A stretch of DNA of 64,000 nt, from positions 29,029 through 93,028 of the forward strand of contig NZ_LGCN01000195.1 of the NCBI RefSeq assembly GCF_001279005.1, read 5' to 3'. Shown here one piece after another: positions 57,265 through 64,000 of this stretch. The translations under genes were made by a program, and so were the position numbers. The first letter of the stretch is position 1. Each line of letters starts with the position of its first letter. The stretch is from Streptomyces caelestis. Its GTDB lineage: Bacteria; Actinomycetota; Actinomycetes; Streptomycetales; Streptomycetaceae. A model generated the notes under the pieces. The model saw only the letters and a program-made list of their open reading frames with translations. It was not told the origin of the DNA and did not search any database.

Positions 57265-58434
57265 ATGCCCGTACGCACCCGAGTCGCCGTCATCGGGGCA
57301 GGCCCCGCCGGTCTGCTCCTGTCCCACCTGCTCGGTCGCCACGGCATCGAGTCGGTCGTCGTCGACTCCCGAAGCCGCGAGGAGATCGAGACCACCATCC
57401 GGGCCGGCATCCTGGAGCAGGGCACCGTCGAGATCCTCAGCGAGACGGGGGCCTCGGACCGGGTCCTCACGGCCGGGCGGAAGCACGAGGGCATGGAGCT
57501 GCGCTTCGACGGCGAGGGCCACCGGATCGACTTCGCCGCGACCGTCGGCCGGGCGGTGTGGCTCTATCCGCAGCACGAGGTGCTGAAGGATCTGGTCGCC
57601 GCGCGCCTCGCCGCCGGCCAGGACCTGCGCTTCGGGGTGACCGCCGAGCGCGTGGAGGACGCGGAGACGAACCGGCCGCGCGTCGTGGCCAGGGACGCCG
57701 AGGGCGGCGCCGTGGAGATCGAGGCCGACGTCGTCGTCGGCGCGGACGGTTCCCGCAGCGTGGCCCGTGAGGCCGTCACGGGCACGTACGGCGGCTACTT
57801 CCGGGAGTACCCGTTCGCCTGGTTCGGCATCCTGTGCGAGGCGCCGCCCAGCGCCGAGGAGCTGATCTACAGCAACTCGCCGGACGGCTTCGCCCTCATC
57901 AGCCAGCGCGGCCCCGGCGTGCAGCGCATGTACTTCCAGTGCGACCCGACGACGGATCCCGGGGCGTACGGCGAGGAACGGCTGTGGGAGATCCTGCGGT
58001 CGCGCGTCCCCGGCATCACCCTCAACGAGGGCCGCGTCTTCCAGCGGGACGTGCTCCGTTTCCGCAGCTTCGTCGCGCACGAGATGCGCCGGGGCCGGGT
58101 GGTGCTCGTCGGCGACGCGGCCCACACCGTGCCGCCCACCGGCGCCAAGGGCATGAACCTCGCCGTCGCCGACGTCGTGGTCCTCACCGAGGCGCTGCGC
58201 GCGCTGCTGCTCGACGGGGACGAGTCCCTGTTCGACGCCTTCCCCGACACCGCCCGGAAGCTCATCTGGAAGGCGCAGCACTTCTCCTGGTGGATGACGA
58301 GCATGCTGCACCTGCAGCCGGGGGCGGGCGACTTCGACCGCATGCGCCAGATCGGCGAGCTGCGCTCGGTCGTCGAGTCGGAGGCCGGCCGCGCGTACCT
58401 CGCCGAGGGCTACACCGGCCGGCCGCTCGGGTGA
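57265..58434 (+). CDS. pobA: 4-hydroxybenzoate 3-monooxygenase
   Basis: A 389-residue flavoprotein hydroxylase of PobA length. FAD motifs are VAVIGAGPAGLLLSHLLGRHGI, VVVGADGSRSVAREAV and VVLVGDAAHTVPPTGAKGMNLA, with the substrate-side SQRGPGVQRMYFQCDP typical of PobA. It converts 4-hydroxybenzoate to protocatechuate with NAD(P)H and oxygen in the cytoplasm; the protocatechuate pathway genes are not in the window. GAAGGAGA lies just upstream of the ATG. Confidence 0.92.
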   Translation: MPVRTRVAVIGAGPAGLLLSHLLGRHGIESVVVDSRSREEIETTIRAGILEQGTVEILSETGASDRVLTAGRKHEGMELRFDGEGHRIDFAATVGRAVWLYPQHEVLKDLVAARLAAGQDLRFGVTAERVEDAETNRPRVVARDAEGGAVEIEADVVVGADGSRSVAREAVTGTYGGYFREYPFAWFGILCEAPPSAEELIYSNSPDGFALISQRGPGVQRMYFQCDPTTDPGAYGEERLWEILRSRVPGITLNEGRVFQRDVLRFRSFVAHEMRRGRVVLVGDAAHTVPPTGAKGMNLAVADVVVLTEALRALLLDGDESLFDAFPDTARKLIWKAQHFSWWMTSMLHLQPGAGDFDRMRQIGELRSVVESEAGRAYLAEGYTGRPLG

Positions 58435-58446
58435 CCGCGGGGCGGC

Positions 58447-59352
58447 CTACGTCTCCCCGGCCGCCGCGCGGAGGGCGTCGAGGACCGGGCGGATCAGCGG
58501 GTGGTCCTCGGCTCCGCGGCGTACGGCGGCGAAGACGCGGCGGGTCGGGGCCACCCCGTCGACCGGGCGGACGACCACACCCGTGAGGTCCGTGCCGCGC
58601 AGGGCCGAGCGGGGCACCAGGGCGACGCCGGCGTCCGCCGAGGCGAGGGCGACCACCGCGCGGAAGTCGTCCGAGGAGTGCTCCATGCGGGGCTGGAACC
58701 CGGCGCTCTCACAGGCCAGTACGACCACGTCGTGGCACGGGTTGCCGGGATACGGGCCGATCCACGGGTCCTTGGCCAGCTCGGCGAGCGGCACCTCGGC
58801 GGTGTCGGCCAGGCGGTGGGTGACGGGGACGACCGCGTCGAAGGGCTCGGCGTACAGCGGTACGTGGGCCAGCCGCGGATCGTCGGCGGGCGGCGCCCCG
58901 CGGTACTCGACCGCCACGGCGACGTCGACCTGCCGGTCGAGGACCATCGGCAGGCTGGCGTCCCCCTCGGCGTCCTGGACCCGGATGCGGATGCCGGGCG
59001 CCGATCCGGTGAGGCGGACCATCGCGGGGGCGACGACCTGGGCGATCCCGGTGGCGAACGCGGCGACCGTGACCGTGCCGGCCTCCCCCGAGCCGTAGGC
59101 GGCCAGCTCGGCCTCGGCCCGCTCCAGCTGGGCGAGGACGGCGTGGGTGTGACCGAGCAGGATCTCGCCGGCGGGGGTGAGCCGTACGCCCTTGGCGCCG
59201 CGCTCGACGAGGCGGTGGCCGGTCTCCTGCTCGAGGGCGGCGAGCTGCTGGGAGACGGCCGAGGGGGTCAGGTACAGCGCGGCGGCCGCCGCCGTGACCG
59301 TGCGGTGGTGCGCCACCGCACGGAGGATGTGGAGCCGCCGCGCTTCGATCAT
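58447..59352 (-). CDS. LysR family transcriptional regulator
   Basis: A 301-residue LysR regulator with the N-terminal helix-turn-helix (LHILRAVAHHRTVTAAAAALYLTPSAVSQQLAALEQE) and a periplasmic-binding-like effector domain. It lies 36 bp downstream of kbl on the same strand, so it may be co-transcribed with tdh-kbl and control threonine catabolism. It also converges on pobA 12 bp away. Confidence 0.9.
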   Translation of the reverse strand: MIEARRLHILRAVAHHRTVTAAAAALYLTPSAVSQQLAALEQETGHRLVERGAKGVRLTPAGEILLGHTHAVLAQLERAEAELAAYGSGEAGTVTVAAFATGIAQVVAPAMVRLTGSAPGIRIRVQDAEGDASLPMVLDRQVDVAVAVEYRGAPPADDPRLAHVPLYAEPFDAVVPVTHRLADTAEVPLAELAKDPWIGPYPGNPCHDVVVLACESAGFQPRMEHSSDDFRAVVALASADAGVALVPRSALRGTDLTGVVVRPVDGVAPTRRVFAAVRRGAEDHPLIRPVLDALRAAAGET

Positions 59353-59388
59353 GGACGCGATTGTCTCAAATCGCTCGGTGTGCTCCGC

Positions 59389-60588
59389 TCAGGCGTCGAG
59401 CTCCGCCCGGGCCGCCACGAAGGCGTCCACCGCGCGGTCCACGTCCTCGGTGGAGTGCGCGGCGGACAACTGGACGCGAATGCGGGCCTGGCCCTGCGGG
59501 ACGACGGGGTAGGAGAAGCCGATCACGTACACCCCGCGCTCCAGCAGCAGCTCCGCCATGCGGCCCGCCTTCGACGCGTCGCCGATCATCACCGGGGCGA
59601 TGGCGTGGTCGCCGGGCAGGATGTCGAAGCCCTCCTCGGTCATCCGGCGGCGGAACAGGGCGGTGTTCTCGGCCAGCCGGACGCGCAGGTCGTCGGCCGA
59701 CTCCAGCAGGTCGAGGACCTTCAGCGAGGCGGCGGCGATCACCGGGGCGAGCGTGTTGGAGAACAGGTACGGGCGGGAGCGCTGGCGCAGCAGGGCGACG
59801 ATCTCCGCGCGGGCGGCGACGTAGCCGCCGGAGGCGCCGCCGAGCGCCTTGCCCAGGGTGCCGGTGACGATGTCGACGCGGTCCATGACGCCGTGCAGCT
59901 CGGGGGTGCCGCGTCCGCCGGGGCCGACGAAGCCGACGGCGTGCGAGTCGTCGACCATGACCATGGCGCCGTGCCGGTCGGCGAGGTCGCAGATCTCGTC
60001 CAGCGGGGCGACGTAGCCGTCCATGGAGAAGACGCCGTCGGTGACGATCAGCGTGCGGCGCGCGCCGCCCTCGGCGGCCTCCTTGAGCTGCCGCTCCAGG
60101 TCGGCCATGTCGCGGTTGGCGTAGCGGAGGCGGCGGGCCTTGGAGAGGCGGATGCCGTCGATGATCGACGCGTGGTTCAGCGCGTCGGAGATCACCGCGT
60201 CCTCGGGGCCGAGCAGCGTCTCGAAGACACCGCCGTTGGCGTCGAAGCAGGAGGAGTAGAGGATCGTGTCCTCCTGGCCGAGGAACGCCGACAGTCGCGC
60301 CTCCAGCTCCTTGTGCACCTCCTGGGTGCCGCAGATGAAGCGCACGGACGCCATGCCGTAGCCCCAGCGGTCCAGGGCCTCGTGGGCGGCGGCGACCACC
60401 TCGGGGTGGTCGGCGAGGCCGAGGTAGTTGTTGGCGCAGAAGTTGAGGACCTCGCCCGGGCGGCCGCCGGCGGTGACGTTCACGGTGGCGGACTGGGGGG
60501 TGCCGATGACGCGCTCGGGCTTGTGCAGTCCGGCGGCGCGGATCTCGTCGAGGGTGGCGCGCAGGTCGTCGCGCACGGAGTCGAACAT
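59389..60588 (-). CDS. kbl: Glycine C-acetyltransferase (2-amino-3-ketobutyrate CoA ligase)
   Basis: A 399-residue PLP enzyme of the alpha-oxoamine synthase family. The PLP Lys is in [36 protein letters not shown] and [10 protein letters not shown] are family motifs. It cleaves 2-amino-3-ketobutyrate with CoA to glycine and acetyl-CoA, the second step after threonine dehydrogenase. It lies 29 bp downstream of tdh. Confidence 0.95.
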   Translation of the reverse strand: MFDSVRDDLRATLDEIRAAGLHKPERVIGTPQSATVNVTAGGRPGEVLNFCANNYLGLADHPEVVAAAHEALDRWGYGMASVRFICGTQEVHKELEARLSAFLGQEDTILYSSCFDANGGVFETLLGPEDAVISDALNHASIIDGIRLSKARRLRYANRDMADLERQLKEAAEGGARRTLIVTDGVFSMDGYVAPLDEICDLADRHGAMVMVDDSHAVGFVGPGGRGTPELHGVMDRVDIVTGTLGKALGGASGGYVAARAEIVALLRQRSRPYLFSNTLAPVIAAASLKVLDLLESADDLRVRLAENTALFRRRMTEEGFDILPGDHAIAPVMIGDASKAGRMAELLLERGVYVIGFSYPVVPQGQARIRVQLSAAHSTEDVDRAVDAFVAARAELDA

Positions 60589-60617
60589 GTCGGGAAGCTC
60601 CTAGGGAGGCGGATGGC

Positions 60618-61646
60618 TTACGCGGTCCAGTCGAGGATGACCTTGCCGCCCCTGCCGCCGGCCGCGTCCTCGAAGGCGGCGTCGAAGTCGCGGTAGGAGT
60701 AGCGGCCGGTGATCACCGGGGCGAGGTCCAGGCCGCCTTCCAGCAGCACCGACATGGCGTACCAGGTCTCGAACATCTCGCGGCCGTAGATGCCCTTGAT
60801 GGTGATCATCGAGGTGACGACGCGGGCCCAGTCGACGGGGAACTCCTCGGCCGGCAGGCCGAGCATCGCGATGCGGCCGCCGTGCGTCATGTTGGCGATC
60901 ATGTCCCGCACCGCCTCGGGGCGGCCGGACATCTCCAGGCCGATGTCGAAGCCCTCGCGCAGGCCGAGGGTGTGCTGCCCGTCGGCGATGGTCGACTCGG
61001 CCACGTTCAGCGCCAGGGTGGCGCCGATCTTGCGGGCGAGTTCCAGGCGCTCCTCGCTGACGTCGGTGATCACGACGTTGCGCGCACCGGCGTGCCGGGC
61101 CACGGCGGCGGCCATCAGGCCGATCGGCCCCGCACCGGTGATGAGGACGTCCTCGCCGACGAGCGGGAAGGAGAGCGCGGTGTGCACGGCGTTGCCGAAC
61201 GGGTCGAAGATCGCGGCGACGTCGAGGTCGACGGGGACCCGGTGCACCCACACGTTGCCGGCGGGGAGCACGACGTACTCGGCGAAGGCGCCGTCGCGTC
61301 CGACGCCGAGGCCGACGGTGGCCCGGCACAGGTGGCGGCGGCCGGCCAGGCAGTTGCGGCACTTGCCGCACACCAGGTGGCCCTCGCCGCTGACCCGGTC
61401 ACCGGTCTTGACGTCGGTGACGTCCCGGCCGGTCTCCACGACCTCGCCGACGAACTCGTGCCCGAGGACCAGCGGGGTGCGGATCGTCTGTCGCGCCCAG
61501 CCGTCCCAGGACCGGATGTGCAGGTCGGTGCCGCAGATACCGGTGCGCAGCACCTTGATCAGCACGTCGCCGGGCCCGACGGCGGGCTCCGGGACGTCCG
61601 CGAGCCACAGCCCGGGCTCCGCCTTCTCCTTGACCAGCGCCTTCAA
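60618..61646 (-). CDS. tdh: L-threonine 3-dehydrogenase
   Basis: A 342-residue zinc-dependent dehydrogenase. Catalytic zinc ligands are Cys in GICGTDLHI and the GHEFVGEV motif; the structural zinc cysteines are in [17 protein letters not shown]; the NAD fold has [22 protein letters not shown]. It oxidises threonine to 2-amino-3-ketobutyrate. The TTG start at 61646 has AGGAG 8 bases upstream and aligns with the usual MKALVK beginning. It leads a tdh-kbl-lysR operon, with an ATTGCAAT palindrome about 80 bp upstream. Confidence 0.94.
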   Translation of the reverse strand: MKALVKEKAEPGLWLADVPEPAVGPGDVLIKVLRTGICGTDLHIRSWDGWARQTIRTPLVLGHEFVGEVVETGRDVTDVKTGDRVSGEGHLVCGKCRNCLAGRRHLCRATVGLGVGRDGAFAEYVVLPAGNVWVHRVPVDLDVAAIFDPFGNAVHTALSFPLVGEDVLITGAGPIGLMAAAVARHAGARNVVITDVSEERLELARKIGATLALNVAESTIADGQHTLGLREGFDIGLEMSGRPEAVRDMIANMTHGGRIAMLGLPAEEFPVDWARVVTSMITIKGIYGREMFETWYAMSVLLEGGLDLAPVITGRYSYRDFDAAFEDAAGGRGGKVILDWTA

Positions 61647-61830
61647 CGCTACGGCTCCTGAGGGTGAGTCCCGGCCCCCGGGCACGCCGAAGCGGCCCCG
61701 GTCCGGGAGGAGGAGTGGAATCGCATTGCAATCTGCCGTACAACACCCTCACCGGTCCATCGAGGTTTTCTTAAGCGCGGCCACAGCTTTCCTTCACGCC
61801 GTCACCCGTCCGGCCCCGTGCCGCGCAACG

Positions 61831-62406
61831 TCACGGCGGCAGCCCGGCGTCCTCCCGGCGCTCCAGCCGTTCGACGAGATCCGCGGCCCGCGCCTTGATG
61901 GCGGCGAGCCCCGGCTGCCCCCAGGCGCGTGGCCGGATGTCGGTGACCGACACGGTGCCGAGCACCATGCCGGTGCGGTCGATGAGCGGTGCGCCCAGGT
62001 AGGAGCGGATGCCGAACTCGTCCACCACCGGGTTGCCCGCGAACCGCGGGTAGTCGCTCACGTCCTCCAGGACCAGCGCCTTGCGGCGGGCCACCACATG
62101 GGGGCAGAAGCCGTGGTCGCGGGGCAGCACCCGGCCCAGCAGGGCGCCGGTGCCGTCGCCCCGGACGGCGGGTGCGACGGGCGGGGTGTGCAGGCCGGCG
62201 AAGAACTGTCCTTCCTCGCCGGGCAGGTTGACCATGGCGTACGGCGCTCCGGTGAGTTCGGCGAGGCCGTACGCGAAGGCGTCGAGCGCGGGCTCGGGGT
62301 GCTCCCCCAGTCCCAGCCGGCGCAGTCTGCGGGCACGCTCCGGCGCCTGGCCGTCCTCGGGGGTGAGCAGCAGACGACCTGCCGGGCGGGGCGGGTCGTA
62401 GCTCAT
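61831..62406 (-). CDS. GAF domain protein of a conservon locus
   Basis: A 191-residue protein with one GAF domain (about 30-185: LDAFAYGLAELTGAPYAMVNL, FCPHVVARRKALVLEDVSDYPRFAGNPVV, SYLGAPLIDRTGMVLGTVSVTD). It is 58 bp downstream of cvnD. Conservons often carry an extra gene after cvnD, sometimes a cytochrome P450; here it is a GAF sensor, which may bind a small ligand or a redox cofactor. Confidence 0.85.
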   Translation of the reverse strand: MSYDPPRPAGRLLLTPEDGQAPERARRLRRLGLGEHPEPALDAFAYGLAELTGAPYAMVNLPGEEGQFFAGLHTPPVAPAVRGDGTGALLGRVLPRDHGFCPHVVARRKALVLEDVSDYPRFAGNPVVDEFGIRSYLGAPLIDRTGMVLGTVSVTDIRPRAWGQPGLAAIKARAADLVERLERREDAGLPP

Positions 62407-62464
62407 GGGCGGGCTCCCGGGTGGTGGGGGAAGGGCATACAGGGGCTCCGAGGGTGTGCGGGGA

Positions 62465-63094
62465 TCACATAGGGGCGCCGTACCCGGTCGCGGCGACCGG
62501 GACGTGGGCGATGAGGTGACGGACCAGGGTGAGCAGGGTCTGTACGCCGGAGCTGGAGATACGGGCGTCGCAGCGGACGACGGGGATCGCCGCGGGGAGG
62601 TCGAGGGCGGCGCGCACCTCCCCGGGGTCGTAGCGGAAGGCGCCGTCGAACTCGTTGACGGCGACGATGAATCCGAGACCGCGTTGCTCGAAGAAGTCGA
62701 CCGCCGCGAAGCACTCCTCCAGGCGCCGGGTGTCGGCGAGGACGACCGCGCCGAGCGCGCCCTCGCAGAGCTCGTCCCACATGAACCAGAACCGTTCCTG
62801 GCCGGGGGTGCCGAACAGGTACAGCACGTGCTGCGCGTCGAGGGTGATGCGGCCGAAGTCCATGGCCACGGTCGTCTCGACCTTGTTCTCGATGCCGTCG
62901 AGGTTGTCGGTGGCGGCGCCGGCCGTGGTGAGGAGTTCCTCCGTGCTGAGGGGCGCGATCTCGCTGACCGCGCCGACGAAGGTCGTCTTGCCCACGCCGA
63001 ACCCGCCCGCCACCAGGATCTTGAGTGCGGTGGGGAACGGGTCGTCGCCGCGGTCGGCGCCGTCGAGGCGGTCAGAGCTGTCGTCGTAGTCCAT
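62465..63094 (-). CDS. cvnD: Conservon Ras-like GTPase CvnD
   Basis: A 209-residue small GTPase of the MglA-like Cvn family. Switch and nucleotide motifs are LVAGGFGVGKTTFVGAV (P-loop), LFGTPGQERFW (G3) and IVAVNEFDGA (G4-like). It works with CvnA-C as a membrane-associated GPCR-like signalling complex in Streptomyces. It overlaps cvnC by 23 bp. Confidence 0.93.
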   Translation of the reverse strand: MDYDDSSDRLDGADRGDDPFPTALKILVAGGFGVGKTTFVGAVSEIAPLSTEELLTTAGAATDNLDGIENKVETTVAMDFGRITLDAQHVLYLFGTPGQERFWFMWDELCEGALGAVVLADTRRLEECFAAVDFFEQRGLGFIVAVNEFDGAFRYDPGEVRAALDLPAAIPVVRCDARISSSGVQTLLTLVRHLIAHVPVAATGYGAPM

Positions 63095-63449
63095 CGAGCA
63101 CTGCCTCCAGAAGGGCCCGGTCCGTCGGGTTGTGGTGGAACGCGGGGGGCTTGTCGGTCAGCGCCCCGCATTCGACGAGGTCCGCCAGCAGTACCTTGGT
63201 GACGGCCACCGGCAGCCTGAGGTGGGCGGCGACCTCGGCGACCGGGACGGGGGCGCGGCACAGGTCGAGGGCCTGCGCGTGCTCGGGGCCGAGATGGCCG
63301 AGAGGAGTGGCGCCGGTGACCCTGACCTGCGACATGAGGTCGAGGGCGACGGTGGGACGGGTGCGGCCGTCGCTGATCGTGAAGGGACGCACCAGCCGTC
63401 CGGCCGCGTCGTCGAGCCAGGGCCCGTCACCGGCCGCCGTCACGCTCAA
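63072..63449 (-). CDS. cvnC: Conservon DUF742 protein CvnC
   Basis: A 125-residue DUF742 protein with the winged-helix-like LVRPFTISDGRTRPTVALDLMSQV and VPVAEVAAHLRLPVAVTKVLLADLV. It is the DNA-binding-like partner in cvn complexes, although direct DNA binding has not been shown for all. Its ATG overlaps the cvnB stop by 4 bp. Confidence 0.92.
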   Translation of the reverse strand: MSVTAAGDGPWLDDAAGRLVRPFTISDGRTRPTVALDLMSQVRVTGATPLGHLGPEHAQALDLCRAPVPVAEVAAHLRLPVAVTKVLLADLVECGALTDKPPAFHHNPTDRALLEAVLDGLRRQL

Positions 63450-63880
63450 GGCCTCATCGCCGGCGGTTCGACGCCCTGCTGGCGGGGGGCGGTCACCAGG
63501 TACGGCCGTACGGACTTGACCAGCATCGCCATCTCGTAGCCGAGCACCGCCGCGTCGGCCTCGCGGCCGGCCATGACGGCGAGGCAGGTGCCGGAGCCGG
63601 CGGTGGTGACGAACAACAGGGTCGAGTCGAGCTCGACGACGACCTGCCGGACGTCACCGCCGTCACCGAAGCGGACGCCGGCGCTGCGGCCGAGGGAGTA
63701 CAGGCCGGAGGCCAGGGCGGCCATGTGGTCGGCGGCGTCCGGGTCGAGGCCGTGCACGGACTTCACCAGCCCGTCGCAGGACAGCAGTACGGCGCTGTCG
63801 GTGTGCGGTACGCGTTGCACGAGGCCGCTCATCAGCCAGTCGAGGTCGGATACCTGGACGGTCGGCGCATCGCTCGCCAT
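63446..63880 (-). CDS. cvnB: Conservon Roadblock/LC7 protein CvnB
   Basis: A 144-residue Roadblock/LC7 protein (LDWLMSGLVQRVPHTDSAVLLSCDGLVKSVHGL, VVVELDSTLLFVTTAGSGTCLAVMA) that acts as the GTPase-activating-type partner of CvnD. ATG 63880 has AGGAG 10 bases upstream; ATG 63940 is in frame and overlaps the probable cvnA stop, so a longer form is possible. Confidence 0.9.
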   Translation of the reverse strand: MASDAPTVQVSDLDWLMSGLVQRVPHTDSAVLLSCDGLVKSVHGLDPDAADHMAALASGLYSLGRSAGVRFGDGGDVRQVVVELDSTLLFVTTAGSGTCLAVMAGREADAAVLGYEMAMLVKSVRPYLVTAPRQQGVEPPAMRP

Positions 63881-63936
63881 GGTGGATCGACTCCTTGGGG
63901 TACGAAGGTCTGCGGGAGCGCTGGGGGTGGTGCCGG

Positions 63937-64000
63937 TCATCCTGTGGGGGTGCTCCCGTCGTGCCGGGCGGGGTGGTGGGCGGGGGGTGCGGCGGGGGGC
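63937..64000 (-). CDS. cvnA: Probable CvnA sensor kinase, extreme C-terminus
   Basis: The last 20 codons read PPAAPPAHHPARHDGSTPTG followed by TGA in the frame that overlaps an ATG of cvnB (ATGA). Disordered Pro/Ala tails like this are usual at the C-terminus of conservon sensor kinases. Only position and style support the call. Confidence 0.4.
   Translation of the reverse strand, partial: PPAAPPAHHPARHDGSTPTG

Overview
The window is a stretch of a Streptomyces-type actinobacterial chromosome. The evidence is very high G+C, frequent GTG starts, 4-base stop/start overlaps (ATGA, GTGA), a conservon (cvn) locus, a long-form GAPDH and a type II polyketide cluster of the spore-pigment (whiE) kind. 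I saw no tRNA or rRNA gene, insertion sequence, prophage, integrase or CRISPR array. It reads as ordinary chromosome carrying several metabolic islands.

Layout. 1-4.2 kb: end of a dihydroxyacetone kinase operon (dhaL, dhaM), a secreted GH75 chitosanase, a fibronectin-III lipoprotein and a small anchored secreted protein. 3.7-6.8 kb: a fadH-like dienoyl-CoA reductase with a PadR regulator and a perfect 22-bp palindrome in its promoter, then a conserved hypothetical gene. 7-10 kb: a PAS/GAF/SpoIIE-phosphatase sensor and a PrmC-related methyltransferase. 10.5-15.8 kb: a sulfur-themed region with a soluble Mo-cofactor (sulfite-oxidase-like) protein, its flavin reductase, two rhodaneses, a TauE-type exporter and a persulfide-dioxygenase-like MBL/rhodanese fusion. 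CsoR-type palindromes lie in its promoters, and a CsoR/CstR relative that looks decayed lies inside it. 16-23 kb: a CE7 acetyl esterase, a gene-poor stretch with an 8x8-bp repeat, a NarL-type two-component system and a MacB-like ABC exporter divergent from it.

23-31 kb: a SAM methyltransferase, a short Rho paralogue behind a C-rich leader, a D,D-carboxypeptidase, an asparaginase with a GntR regulator, a fatty-acid desaturase, and a fluoride-exporter operon (two FluC subunits, a DUF190 protein and a small winged-helix ORF, all overlapping by 4 bp). 31-39.4 kb: a galactan utilisation locus. GH53 galactanase and GH42 beta-galactosidase are divergent from a sugar ABC importer and a LacI regulator, with a clear promoter/operator between them. 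39.5-43.5 kb: VOC and MarR genes, SseB-like protein, GAPDH and a hypothetical protein.

43.5-52 kb: spore-pigment-type type II PKS cluster in the whiE order (hydroxylase divergent; SchA/CurD protein, cupin, KS-alpha, KS-beta, ACP, aromatase, cyclase) followed by an O-methyltransferase. 52-58 kb: a secreted beta-helix protein, a DHA2 MFS exporter with a TetR regulator, and an IclR regulator with 4-hydroxybenzoate hydroxylase. 58-64 kb: a tdh-kbl-lysR threonine catabolism operon and a conservon (cvnB, C, D plus a GAF protein, with the tail of cvnA at the edge).

The observations most worth following are the sulfide operon whose local CstR-type repressor has lost both sensing cysteines and its stop codon; the Rho paralogue without an N-terminal domain and with substituted RNA-binding aromatics; and the fluoride operon led by a small DNA-binding-like protein where no riboswitch is visible.
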